Shown here: piece by piece, positions 11,745-21,067 of the stretch
How the letters are laid out: each line of letters starts with the position of its first letter
Numbering within the stretch: the first letter of the stretch is position 1
Assembly (NCBI RefSeq): GCF_014695725.1
Contig: NZ_JACJOU010000032.1
Span: forward strand, 62,001 to 126,000
Origin: Microcoleus sp. FACHB-672
GTDB lineage: Bacteria; Cyanobacteriota; Cyanobacteriia; Cyanobacteriales; Oscillatoriaceae
DNA: 64,000 nucleotides
Reading direction: 5' to 3'
Program-made: the position numbers and the translations under genes
The notes under the pieces: model-generated
What the model was told of the DNA's origin: nothing
The model's database searches: none
Seen by the model: only the letters and a program-made list of their open reading frames with translations

Positions 11745-13277
11745 CTAGAGAATGGCTTTTGCAATCTCAGTTGGTTTAGAACTTATCTGCATCTCAATAA
11801 TAAACTGGGTTCCCTGTTCTGGCGTAGAAATACACTGCAATTGAGCACCATGTTTTTCTAACAAAATTTTCCGGCTAATTGACAACCCCATGCCTGTCCC
11901 TTTTCCAATGGGCTTGGTTGTAAAGAAGGGAGTAAAAAGTTTAGCGCGAACTTCCTCCGTCATACCAATGCCATTATCCGCAATGGTGATGCGAATGTGT
12001 GAACCGACAGCTATCCCGTCAGAGGAATTATGCGAGATGACTTCAGTGCGAATCAAAATTAGGGGTTGAAAAACTTGACTTTTTTCTTGGCTGACCCGTT
12101 CTTCTAACGCATCTATAGCATTGGCGAGCAAGTTCATGAATACCTGATTAAGCTGGCCGGCATAACAATTCACCGGCGGCAAGGCACCATAGTCTTTAAT
12201 GACGTTAATCACAGGACGATCTGACTTAGCCTTAAGCCGGTGTTGCAATATCATCAAGGTGCTATTAATACCTTCGTGGATATCTACCGGCTTGCTTTCA
12301 GTTTCATCCAACCGCGAAAAATTTCGCAGAGACTGCACAATATTGCAGATCCGTTCGATCCCTAACTGCATGGAAGAAAGTAGTTTGGGTAAATCGTCTA
12401 TGACAAATGGCAAGTCGGCATCTTCCATCTCATTGAGAATTTCTGGTTCGGGTTGGGGGTAATGCCGGTGGTAGAGATTCAATAGATGGATGAGTTCTTT
12501 ACTATAGTCATTGGCGTGGGTGAGATTGCCGTAAATAAAATTCAGCGGATTGTTGATTTCATGGGCTACACCGGCAACGAGTTGACCCAAACTGGACATT
12601 TTTTCACTTTGCACAAGCTGAAGTTGGGCTTCCTGCAGCTCTTTTAAAGAACGTTCTAAGGCAATCGCTTTTTCGCGTTCTTTTTCCTGACTGCTTCGCA
12701 GCGCTATTTCTACTTCCTCACGTCGCTCTATTTCAGATTGTAACTTTTTACTCAAAGAAAAACTTCGTAAAGCAGTCAACACAGTCGTATATAGCTTTGA
12801 TGTCGTTAATTCAGTCTTGGTTTTATAGTCGTTGATATCATAGCTAATAATTATGTTTTTTTCAGGTACTTGTCCCGGTTGACCTGTGCGTAAAATAATT
12901 CGCACGAATTGATTATTAAGCACTTCCCGAATATATTGAACCAACTCTAAGCCTGCATCATCAGTTTCCATAATGACATCAAGCAGAATGATAGCAACAT
13001 CCGGATTTTCTTGAAGTAATTGTTTAGCTTCTCTGGCGGAGTAAGCACTAATAAAAGTCAAAGGCTTATTTTCAAAAGTAAACTTTTTTAATGCAATGTT
13101 TGTAGCCGTGTGAACTTGAATTTCATCATCTACAATTAAAACTTTCCAACTTTCTTTGAGTTGTTTTAAATCCTCTTCATTCGCAAAAAATAATTCATAA
13201 TTGGATTCTTCTTCAAAAGTCAATAAATCTTGATCAGCAGATTGTCTAATTAAGAAATTGTCAGTTACACTTGCCAT
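11745..13277 (-). CDS. Receiver-histidine kinase hybrid (REC-HisKA-HATPase_c)
   Basis: A 510-residue soluble signalling protein with an N-terminal receiver domain (about 42-165; WKVLIVDDE acidic pocket, phosphoacceptor aspartate near residue 99 in LLDVIMETDDAG), a coiled-coil linker (about 180-225), a HisKA dimerisation domain with phospho-histidine near 240 (GVAHEINNPL), and an HATPase_c domain with N, G1 (DNGIGM), F (FTPFFTTKP) and G2 (GKGTGMGLS) boxes. There is no transmembrane segment. The receiver-first order suggests kinase activity gated by an upstream phosphodonor. It starts 32 bp after the stop of the 1775-residue kinase, so the two are almost certainly one operon, and that protein's C-terminal histidine kinase is a reasonable partner (inference). 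Confidence 0.93.
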   Translation of the reverse strand: MASVTDNFLIRQSADQDLLTFEEESNYELFFANEEDLKQLKESWKVLIVDDEIQVHTATNIALKKFTFENKPLTFISAYSAREAKQLLQENPDVAIILLDVIMETDDAGLELVQYIREVLNNQFVRIILRTGQPGQVPEKNIIISYDINDYKTKTELTTSKLYTTVLTALRSFSLSKKLQSEIERREEVEIALRSSQEKEREKAIALERSLKELQEAQLQLVQSEKMSSLGQLVAGVAHEINNPLNFIYGNLTHANDYSKELIHLLNLYHRHYPQPEPEILNEMEDADLPFVIDDLPKLLSSMQLGIERICNIVQSLRNFSRLDETESKPVDIHEGINSTLMILQHRLKAKSDRPVINVIKDYGALPPVNCYAGQLNQVFMNLLANAIDALEERVSQEKSQVFQPLILIRTEVISHNSSDGIAVGSHIRITIADNGIGMTEEVRAKLFTPFFTTKPIGKGTGMGLSISRKILLEKHGAQLQCISTPEQGTQFIIEMQISSKPTEIAKAIL

Positions 13278-13309
13278 TGCTTTTCTCCCTTATAATTCAA
13301 TGATCACTT

Positions 13310-16300
13310 TTAGTAACCAAATGCTTCTTTCGGATCTATTTGCATGGGCAACTTAATCACAAATTGCGTTCCCACTCCCACTTCACTCTGACACTCAATT
13401 TCACCTTTAAGTTTTTGAGTCACTAAATTGTAAACAAGATGTAATCCTAATCCACTCCCCCCCTGAGAGCGTTTAGTTGTAAAGAATGGCTCATAAATTT
13501 TGCTTAGGTTTTCAACCGGAATCCCTTGACCATCATCAGAGTATTTTAAGATCAGCTGATCGCCTTCTTGCTGAAAATGAATCAGAATTGTGCCCTCAAC
13601 ATCTCCTTTATATGCATGAGTTAAAGAGTTGATCAGCAAGTTAGCCACGATTTGCGAAAACGCACCTGGATAGGAATCTAGACTAATATTATTGTCGCCT
13701 AAAACTTCTATCGAATGTTTGGTATTTCGCAACTTTGGCTTTAGTTGCAACAAAATTTCATCGAGATAATTTTTGACTTGAAAAATTCGCCGTTCTTCGC
13801 TCGACTGATCGACTGCAACCTGCTTGAAGCTTTGAATTAATGCCGCAGCCCGCTGTAAATTAATCAGCAGGGTGTTGCTACTTTGGATCGCTATATCCAA
13901 AAATTCTTCTAACTCGGAGCGCTTCATTTTACCGCTCTTATAAATAGAACAGAATTCTGTGGTATGTTCTGCCAAAGCTGAAGCAACAGTGACCCCTACG
14001 CCAACGGGTGTATTAATTTCATGGGCAACGCCAGCGACTAATCCTCCTAGTGAGGCCATTTTTTCCGCTTCCACCAGTTTACTTTGAGCCGCTTTTAAGT
14101 TATCTAGGGCATCCGATAATTCTTGAGTGCGATCACCAACTAATTGCTCTAAGTTTTGATTAAACTCCTGTAAGTTTTTGTACAATTGGGCATTTTCAAT
14201 AGAAATAGCAATTTGGGCAGATAAGAGTTTTAACAGCTCTAACCTATCGATGGTGAAAGCCCCTTCTGTCAGGTTATTCTCTAGGTAAAGAATGCCTGTT
14301 AGCTTGCCTTGGTGAAGTAGAGGCGTGCAGAGAATTGATTTCGGTTGAGTCGCAACCACATAAGGATCGCGGGTAAATTGTCCCTCTTGAGTGGCGTTAT
14401 TTAAAACAACGTTTTCCTGGGTACGGATGACGTAGTTAGCGATCGCAACGACCAGTTTAGAAGTGTTTCCAGAAGCTGCTGTTGCATGGAGAGGAAGTGA
14501 TCGCAGCACACTTACCTCATCTTCTTTAACCGAACCTTCCGCCTCGATCACCCAGTCTCCAGCTTTTTGCAAAATCAAAAAGCCTTTTTCAGCACCAGCA
14601 TTTTCGATGGCAATTTTCATTAACCTTGTTAGCAACTTGCTCAAAACAATTTCACCTGAAATTGCTTGGGCGGCTTTCATCACGGTTGCTAAATCTAGAG
14701 TAGCTTCTAAGTTAGTGGTAGTGGTTGTAGGATGAGCAGTTGGTTGAGTAACTTTTGTTTTATTCGCACTCTGGCTTGAGGTTCTAAAGATTAATTGGGG
14801 ATATTTCTTCTCTAGATTTTCTACTTTGCGTTTAGCCCCCCAGAGTTGATACCCATAGTGAGCCTTGGTTAGGTAAAGTTGGGCAAACTCCTCTTTGCCT
14901 TTTCCTAGCCAGAATTTAGCCGCGAGTTCTTCCCCTAAGGCTTCATTCTGAATAAAATCATGCTCTCTGGCTGAAGCAATTGCCCGATCATACAGATCCA
15001 TCGCTTCTAAATCTTGGCCGGAAATGCGGGCAATCTCTGCTGCAACCAGCCAAAATTTGTGTGCGAAACTTTCTGGGCAGTTGTCTGCCCAAGTTTTTAG
15101 TTGTTTCTGATTCGCTTCTATTTGCTTCCAGTAATTTTTCTGCTCCGAGTCAGAGCCGGCTGGAAAGAGAGCAGTTAAGATCAAAGAGCGATAAAAATTA
15201 TGGTGAGCGCTTGAAATGTGCCCCATCAGATAATCGATAATTTCCGACGCCTGATCTGAGGCTTTTTTGGCCTCATTATACTGTTCATCAAGATAAAAAG
15301 TCTGCGCTTTTAAAACATAAAACTCGCAGAGAGCGGCCATGCTCTTGCGGTTGTTAAAATTTTCTAAATGCTGTTTTTCACTAATTTCATCTTGTAGTCC
15401 CATGAAATTTAAAATTGCTAATTTGTTGGCATCAATGATATCGGTTGCCCACAAATTTTGGCTTTGAAGACAGAAATGGAGCGAGTTGGAAATATCTTCC
15501 AATAAGCTGTTCAAATTCATTCCCTGAAAGAAATAGGTAATGGTTTGAAACATTCTGTTATAACCCGTCCATTGCAAGTTGCCAGATTGCAAGCCAACTT
15601 TATATCCGTCGTTATTAATTTCGGCGGTGGTTTTAATGGGTTTAACCCAGCAGTTTAGGTAATTGGCAAAGATAACGCTATCTTGGCAGTTTTGCGACAG
15701 GTTATTTGAATTTTCGCTGAGGGTGAGAGCAAGCCGGCCAAACTCATAAGCCGAGTGGTAATCTCCTAAAATTGAATTCAGAATAATTCCATAACATGAG
15801 TAGCAGTAGGAACCTCCCGCGACAAATCCATATTTCAGAGAAATGTTAATAGCTTTGACAACAGTCAGTTTCCATAGTTCTTGAGACGAAAAAAATGTTA
15901 ATGGACCCATGTTGCCCAATAACTTCATAGCCATTTTTTTCGCCGGCTCTTTCATCTTTTCGGCATTAATTAATGAAGAGATTTCTCGATTTGCTAAATT
16001 AGCCTTAGCTTCAGCAAGTTCGGTATTTACAGCCCCCGCTAAGTTCTCTTCAGCTAAGTCTATTTCTAACAAACGAAGTGCTTGTAACCCCGCTTGAATC
16101 GCTTCTTCATATTTGGTGAGTAGGGTGTACTGTACAATAAGGATGTTGTAAACTTCGGCTTTTTCGAGATTTGATTTGGACTGAGCCAAAGCGACTTCGA
16201 TTAAAATCTTAGAATCTGCAAAGTTTCCGTTTAAATACTCCACATCTGCCAGTTCCTTATGCAAGGTAAAAGCCAGTTCGTAGGAGTCCTGCCAAATATT

Positions 16301-18637
16301 GCCTGGTAAAATTTCCAGCCCGATTCTTAAATAGTTTCTGGCAGCGGCATAAGCTGTTGCGTCTTTGGCTCTCCTCCCAGCAGTTATATTTAAAAGAGTC
16401 AGCTCAACTTTTTCTCGATCATCAGCAATTAACTTCCGTCCGGAATTTAAATGATCAACAATTTCAAAAATTCTTTCTGCTTGTCGCTCTGGAGAAATAT
16501 TTGCTAATAATAGCCGGCCTATTTTGAGATGAACGGCTGTTTGTAGGTTTAAATCAATCAAAGCATAACCCGACTGCTGCACCCGGTCATGCAAAAACTT
16601 ATAAGTTGTAATTACAAGTTGTGAATTAATGATCTCTTCTTCTGTCACACCCAATTCAGAAGTTGCAAGAATTAATCCATCTTGGATTGCCGGCAATAGC
16701 TCTTCAAAAGTTTGACCCGGAGACTTTTCATTAATAATTGCGAGAGTATTTAAATCAAAACTATTGCCAACGCAGGCAGCTAAGCGTAAAACTTGTTGAG
16801 TTAATTCCGGCATTTTTCTCAATTTGCCGATCATCAATTCGACAACATTATCGGTAATATCTAATGCTTCAATTTCTGAAAGGTTCCATTCCCAGTTTCT
16901 TTTGGCAAAATTGAAATTAAGAAGATTTTCTTGATAAAGCGTTTTAAGAAATTGATTAACAAAAAAAGGATTACCTTGGGTTTTACTGACGACTAACTCG
17001 GCTAAGGGCATCACTGAGTCTGTGTCTTTGTGTAAGGTTTCCGCAATCAACTTACCAATTTGCTGAATGTGCAAGGGAGTTAAGATAATTTGGCCGATCT
17101 TTGCACCTTGCTTTTGCAGTTCATCCAGGGTCATGGTTAACGGATGAGCGGGGTTAACTTCGTTATCTCGATAAGCACCCATTAGAAATAGATATTTTGT
17201 TTCCTCATCTGTCATCATGACTTGGAGCAGTTTTAGAGTAGCGGAGTCAGCCCATTGCAAATCGTCTAGAAAAATGACTAAGGGATGTTCAACAGAGCAA
17301 AACACGCGAATAAATTTTTGAAAAACTAAGTTAAAACGGTTTTGTGATTCTGTTGCTCCTAATTCTTGTACGGAGGGCTGCTTGCCAACGATGAGTTCTA
17401 CTTCGGGAATAACATCGATAATGATTTGACCGTTTGCTCCAAAAGCAGCTAAAAGCTTTTCTTTCCAGGCATTGAGTTGGGTTTCATTTTCTGTGAGGAG
17501 TTGCTTGACGAGTGACTTGAATGCTTTGACAACAGCCGCATAAGGAATATTGCGTTGAAATTGGTCAAATTTGCCGGCAATAAAATAACCCTTTGCTTTA
17601 GTAATGGGTTTATAAACTTCTTGAACTAAAGCAGATTTGCCAATCCCAGAGTACCCCAACACTAACATCATTTCTGTTGTGCCCTTGCTGACGCGATCAA
17701 AGGCAACTAATAAGGTTTCAACTTCTCGCTCTCTTCCATAGAGTTTTTGCGGAATATGAAACTTGTTTGTAATATCTTTTTGGGCGATCTCAAACTCTGC
17801 AATTCTCCCCTCAGTTTGTAATTGCTGCAAGCATTCTTCTAAGTCAGCAATGATTCCCCAGGCACTTTGATATCTTGCTTCTGCCGTTTTGGCTAACAGC
17901 TTCATCACAATATGAGAAACAGCTAGGGGAATTGTGCGATTGATTTCATGGGGCGGGACTGCTTGTTTAGCAATGTGACAGTGGATTAATTCCATTGGAT
18001 CGCTGTAATCGAAGGGCAGTTGCCCAGTTAGTAGTTCGTAAAACGTGACTCCTAATGAGTAAAAGTCTGTGCGATAGTCGATTTCGCGGTTCATTCTGCC
18101 GGTTTGTTCCGGTGAAATATAGGTCAGGGTGCCTTCTAAAACATTTGGGTTTTTAATGGTTGGATTTTCGCGAGTTAAGACCGTAGAGATGCCAAAATCT
18201 ATAATTTGGATCAGGCCGTTGGTTGGGTTAATAATAATGTTGCTGGGATTAATATCTTTATGAATAATATTGTGGTGGTGAATTTCTCCCAATGCCTTGG
18301 TTATTTCAATGGCTGTTGATAAAAAAACCTTTAAACTAATGTTTCTATTATTTATCCATCTTTTCAAGGATTCTCCATTACAATCCTCGAAAACGATTAC
18401 CAAAGTGTTCTGATATTTTTCTAAACTGTAGGCTTTCGGAACGCTGTCTAGGTTGAGGTTACAGGTAATTTCGTACTCTTGTTTGTATCTAACTAACGAA
18501 GCCGATGTTGGATAATCTTGCTTGAGAAATTTTAGAATAATCGGTTGATTGTCTAGCTTTCTTAAGCCTCGATAGACCAAAGAATTATTACTTTCATGAA
18601 CGGTATTGAGAATTTCGTAGCCGGCTAAGTTAATCAT
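13310..18637 (-). CDS. Ser/Thr kinase-AAA ATPase-GAF-histidine kinase multidomain protein
   Basis: A 1775-residue protein of the cyanobacterial trifunctional kinase type. Order: Ser/Thr protein kinase (about 10-270; ILKFLK lysine, catalytic loop HKDINPSN, DFGIS, and TLTYISPEQTGRMN activation segment); STAND/AAA-type ATPase (Walker A GYSGIGKSA near 329, Walker B-like VIFLDDLQWAD near 455); a long helical TPR-like region (about 650-1250); GAF (about 1315-1480); coiled coil; HisKA with its histidine near 1536 (GVAHEINTPVG); and HATPase_c (DDGQGIP, PFFTTKRSQGGSGLGL) to the end. The kinase loop has HKD rather than HRD, so it is a non-RD kinase. No membrane segment or signal peptide is seen. It may link Ser/Thr phosphorylation, an NTP-driven switch and histidine phosphotransfer. 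First gene of the minus-strand operon; ligand unknown. Confidence 0.93.
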   Translation of the reverse strand: MINLAGYEILNTVHESNNSLVYRGLRKLDNQPIILKFLKQDYPTSASLVRYKQEYEITCNLNLDSVPKAYSLEKYQNTLVIVFEDCNGESLKRWINNRNISLKVFLSTAIEITKALGEIHHHNIIHKDINPSNIIINPTNGLIQIIDFGISTVLTRENPTIKNPNVLEGTLTYISPEQTGRMNREIDYRTDFYSLGVTFYELLTGQLPFDYSDPMELIHCHIAKQAVPPHEINRTIPLAVSHIVMKLLAKTAEARYQSAWGIIADLEECLQQLQTEGRIAEFEIAQKDITNKFHIPQKLYGREREVETLLVAFDRVSKGTTEMMLVLGYSGIGKSALVQEVYKPITKAKGYFIAGKFDQFQRNIPYAAVVKAFKSLVKQLLTENETQLNAWKEKLLAAFGANGQIIIDVIPEVELIVGKQPSVQELGATESQNRFNLVFQKFIRVFCSVEHPLVIFLDDLQWADSATLKLLQVMMTDEETKYLFLMGAYRDNEVNPAHPLTMTLDELQKQGAKIGQIILTPLHIQQIGKLIAETLHKDTDSVMPLAELVVSKTQGNPFFVNQFLKTLYQENLLNFNFAKRNWEWNLSEIEALDITDNVVELMIGKLRKMPELTQQVLRLAACVGNSFDLNTLAIINEKSPGQTFEELLPAIQDGLILATSELGVTEEEIINSQLVITTYKFLHDRVQQSGYALIDLNLQTAVHLKIGRLLLANISPERQAERIFEIVDHLNSGRKLIADDREKVELTLLNITAGRRAKDATAYAAARNYLRIGLEILPGNIWQDSYELAFTLHKELADVEYLNGNFADSKILIEVALAQSKSNLEKAEVYNILIVQYTLLTKYEEAIQAGLQALRLLEIDLAEENLAGAVNTELAEAKANLANREISSLINAEKMKEPAKKMAMKLLGNMGPLTFFSSQELWKLTVVKAINISLKYGFVAGGSYCYSCYGIILNSILGDYHSAYEFGRLALTLSENSNNLSQNCQDSVIFANYLNCWVKPIKTTAEINNDGYKVGLQSGNLQWTGYNRMFQTITYFFQGMNLNSLLEDISNSLHFCLQSQNLWATDIIDANKLAILNFMGLQDEISEKQHLENFNNRKSMAALCEFYVLKAQTFYLDEQYNEAKKASDQASEIIDYLMGHISSAHHNFYRSLILTALFPAGSDSEQKNYWKQIEANQKQLKTWADNCPESFAHKFWLVAAEIARISGQDLEAMDLYDRAIASAREHDFIQNEALGEELAAKFWLGKGKEEFAQLYLTKAHYGYQLWGAKRKVENLEKKYPQLIFRTSSQSANKTKVTQPTAHPTTTTTNLEATLDLATVMKAAQAISGEIVLSKLLTRLMKIAIENAGAEKGFLILQKAGDWVIEAEGSVKEDEVSVLRSLPLHATAASGNTSKLVVAIANYVIRTQENVVLNNATQEGQFTRDPYVVATQPKSILCTPLLHQGKLTGILYLENNLTEGAFTIDRLELLKLLSAQIAISIENAQLYKNLQEFNQNLEQLVGDRTQELSDALDNLKAAQSKLVEAEKMASLGGLVAGVAHEINTPVGVGVTVASALAEHTTEFCSIYKSGKMKRSELEEFLDIAIQSSNTLLINLQRAAALIQSFKQVAVDQSSEERRIFQVKNYLDEILLQLKPKLRNTKHSIEVLGDNNISLDSYPGAFSQIVANLLINSLTHAYKGDVEGTILIHFQQEGDQLILKYSDDGQGIPVENLSKIYEPFFTTKRSQGGSGLGLHLVYNLVTQKLKGEIECQSEVGVGTQFVIKLPMQIDPKEAFGY

Positions 18638-19131
18638 TTTTAAATTAGTCCTTCAGTATTAATACGTAGTTTTTATTAGAGATTGGGGCGATTAAATTAA
18701 TTTATTTCAATCATTAGATTATCCTACTTTTTTATTAAAGTTTATTCTTATTAAGATAAAGTTACATACAGTTAATATTTCGTTAAAATAGCATTTATAT
18801 TTATTAATAAATACTGGGTATAAATACAGCTCCTATCGCAAAATTTCAGGATGTCAAGGAAGCTCTCACTGATTTATACTAAAAAAAATGCCTCTTATTC
18901 TTAAGAAGCGCTCTCTAATGACTTCAAATTTTTTGGGGTTATAATGCTTCCGGGTCACATTTATGTCTGATGTTGAGGCGCAAAGTCAGGGATCTAAGCA
19001 TTGCGCCCTAACTTTGCGCCCCAAAAGATGTCTTGCGTCGAATTGAAAAGCGTTCAGCTCTTAATTAGACACTTTCTACTGAAGAGGAAAGTCTGGAAAA
19101 GTTCATAACTTTAGCAATAGGAAGCCGGCAA
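18638..19131. other. Spacer between htrA-like gene and kinase operon, with strong hairpin
   Basis: 494 bp with no credible gene. The half next to the kinase start is very AT-rich and should hold that operon's promoter. A strong inverted repeat has 15-bp arms GGCGCAAAGTCAGGG (18977-18991) and CCCTAACTTTGCGCC (19006-19020), one mismatch and a 14-nt loop, about 110 bp downstream of the htrA-like stop. It has no T-run in the minus direction, so it could be a factor-assisted terminator, a 3' stabiliser or part of a small RNA. Confidence 0.55.
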
Positions 19132-20349
19132 TTATCTAGCATTGCTTTCCAGTTGCGCTGTCCGCATCGTTAAGGGGGGCAGGGTTTGGTTGCCGCGCTG
19201 CACTTTGAACGGCAATTGCTGACCTACCTGGCTATTTTCAACAATATTTTGCAACTGTTCTGCACTAGAGACCGTTTGGTTATTAACCTCAGTAATTACA
19301 TCCCCCATGCGAATACCGGCAGCCGCAGCCGGCGTATTAGGCAGCACTCCCATGACTAAAACGCCATTAATTTCTGGCACAGTGAATGGAGAATTTGGAG
19401 CCTGATTATTTTCTCTGGCAATTTGTGGGGTTAGTGTCACCATTTGAACACCCACATAAGGATGGGCGACTTTTTCACCTTTTACCAACTGGGCGGAAAC
19501 TGTTTTGGCTTTATCAATAGGAATGGCAAAGCCAATTCCATTGGCACCGGCACGAATGGCGGTATTAATCCCAATGACTTCTCCTCGCTCGTTGAGAAGT
19601 GGCCCACCGGAGTTTCCGGGGTTAATCGCAGCATCGGTTTGAATGAAATCCAGACGCTTATCAGGAATGCCGGCCTGAGCGCTAGAGCGTTTCAGGGTGC
19701 TGACAATTCCCAGGGTGACGGTGTTATCCAATCCCAAGGGGTTGCCGAGTGCGATCGCCCAGTCTCCCACCTGCACCTGAGTAGAATCTCCCAAGGGGGC
19801 AACCGGCAAGTTACCGCCATTGACTTTAACCACTGCTAAATCCGTTACTTCATCCGTACCGCGCACTTGTCCTTCTAAGGTGCGCCCATCCTTGAGTGTC
19901 ACGGTTACCTTATCTGCATTGTCAACCACATGGGCATTCGTCAAAATCACGCCACTGCTATCAATGATGAAGCCCGATCCCTGTCCGCGCAAATGCTGTT
20001 CGCGGGGCAGTTGTTGCCCCAAGTCATCGCCAAAAAACCGGCGGAAGAAGGGATCATCAAACACGGGATCGGCGTTACGGGTGACGGTGCGTTCTGTATC
20101 GATTCTCACCACAGCCGGTCCCACCAAATTAACCGCTGCAGTCACAAAGCTACCACCCCTGGTTGCCGGGGCGTTTGAACCCTGAAGGGCGATGGGTGAG
20201 AGCTGCAAGGGAGCCGGTGCCGCCGCAGATGGCAGCACTTGTAGCGTACTCACGGCTAAAATGGCTCCGAGCAAGATAGCCACCACCTGGGTGATCGGGT
20301 GCCCCAAAGCGCGAAAAAACTTGAAAAATCCCATAGTCTTAATTGCCAT
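19132..20349 (-). CDS. HtrA/Deg-type trypsin-like serine protease with PDZ domain
   Basis: About 405 residues from the ATG at 20349 (MAIKTMGFFKFF), followed by a hydrophobic segment (VVAILLGAILAV) that would act as signal peptide or anchor to the periplasm or lumen. The trypsin-like domain has a complete triad: His near 140 (LTNAHVVDN), Asp near 170 (TDLAVVKV) and Ser near 246 (NPGNSGGPL). One C-terminal PDZ domain follows (GVLVMGVLPNTPAAAAGIRMGDVITEVNN). A single PDZ domain and about 400 residues match the cyanobacterial HhoA/HhoB/HtrA group, which handle misfolded proteins under heat and light stress; which paralogue this is cannot be settled here. The frame stays open 48 codons upstream, but that stretch lacks the signal-like start. 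Confidence 0.93.
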   Translation of the reverse strand: MAIKTMGFFKFFRALGHPITQVVAILLGAILAVSTLQVLPSAAAPAPLQLSPIALQGSNAPATRGGSFVTAAVNLVGPAVVRIDTERTVTRNADPVFDDPFFRRFFGDDLGQQLPREQHLRGQGSGFIIDSSGVILTNAHVVDNADKVTVTLKDGRTLEGQVRGTDEVTDLAVVKVNGGNLPVAPLGDSTQVQVGDWAIALGNPLGLDNTVTLGIVSTLKRSSAQAGIPDKRLDFIQTDAAINPGNSGGPLLNERGEVIGINTAIRAGANGIGFAIPIDKAKTVSAQLVKGEKVAHPYVGVQMVTLTPQIARENNQAPNSPFTVPEINGVLVMGVLPNTPAAAAGIRMGDVITEVNNQTVSSAEQLQNIVENSQVGQQLPFKVQRGNQTLPPLTMRTAQLESNAR

Positions 20350-20585
20350 CGGCCTAAATTTGTTGCAAATTTTCGTAATGGTTTTTTCATCACGAAAAGT
20401 GTTGCTACAGCTATTCTGACAATTCTGTGACCCCCAAGGGTGACGGATTTCAACCCCAATGCAGGATCGGGAGAAGTCCCACGGGGATATCACCTAGTTC
20501 GCAGTAACGCTTTAACTTTTTCCCTAACTCAGAACTTGGTTTTGCCCCTAGGCTAGAATCTTATTTACTATGCAGCTCAAAACGA

Positions 20586-21020
20586 ATGATTGGAACTAAC
20601 TCGTTCACTGATAAAACCTTGTCCTTAGCCGGCAAAGATGAACTGGGCCGGCTTCAGGATAAAGACGACCTCTACAGCGATCACACTCATAGGGATGGCC
20701 ATACCGCTCACCCTCACGTTCACACTGAAGAATCGCTGCGACGCCTTGTGAACCGGCTTTCTCGTATTGAAGGACATATCCGGGGAATTAAGACAATGGT
20801 GCAGGAAAGCAAACCCTGTCCAGATGTCTTGGTTCAGGTTGCCGCAGTTCGGGGGGCACTTGATCGTGTGGCCCGGATCATTTTAGATGAGCATTTAACT
20901 GAATGTATTGCACGAGCCGCAAAAGAGGGAAATATTGATGATGAAATTGAGGAACTAAAAGCAGCTCTCGACCGATTTTTACCTCGAGAAAAGAAAAAAG
21001 ATTCGGGAACGAAAAACTAG
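20586..21020 (+). CDS. CsoR/RcnR-family metal-sensing repressor, InrS-like
   Basis: A 144-residue member of the CsoR/RcnR (DUF156) family of all-helical tetrameric repressors. The core runs from ESLRRLVNRLSRIEGHIRGIK to the end. Likely metal ligands are the Cys in SKPCPDVLVQ and the His and Cys in DEHLTEC, the Cys-His-Cys arrangement shared by copper sensor CsoR and cyanobacterial nickel sensor InrS. The N-terminal extension is His-rich (DHTHRDGHTAHPHVH), favouring an InrS-like nickel/cobalt sensor. It releases DNA when metal binds, normally derepressing an efflux transporter, but none is in this window. It is divergent from the protease gene, with 236 bp between the chosen starts. Confidence 0.9.
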   Translation: MIGTNSFTDKTLSLAGKDELGRLQDKDDLYSDHTHRDGHTAHPHVHTEESLRRLVNRLSRIEGHIRGIKTMVQESKPCPDVLVQVAAVRGALDRVARIILDEHLTECIARAAKEGNIDDEIEELKAALDRFLPREKKKDSGTKN

Positions 21021-21066
21021 AAAAGGTAAAAGGAAAGAGTGAATCATTTTTTACCTTTTACCTTTT
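21021..21066. terminator. Bidirectional terminator between convergent genes
   Basis: Perfect 13-bp arms AAAAGGTAAAAGG (21021-21033) and CCTTTTACCTTTT (21054-21066) with a 20-nt loop. The A-rich outer left arm and T-rich outer right arm make it work in either direction. It fills the gap between the convergent metal-repressor and CHAT genes. Confidence 0.8.
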
Positions 21067-21067
21067 G

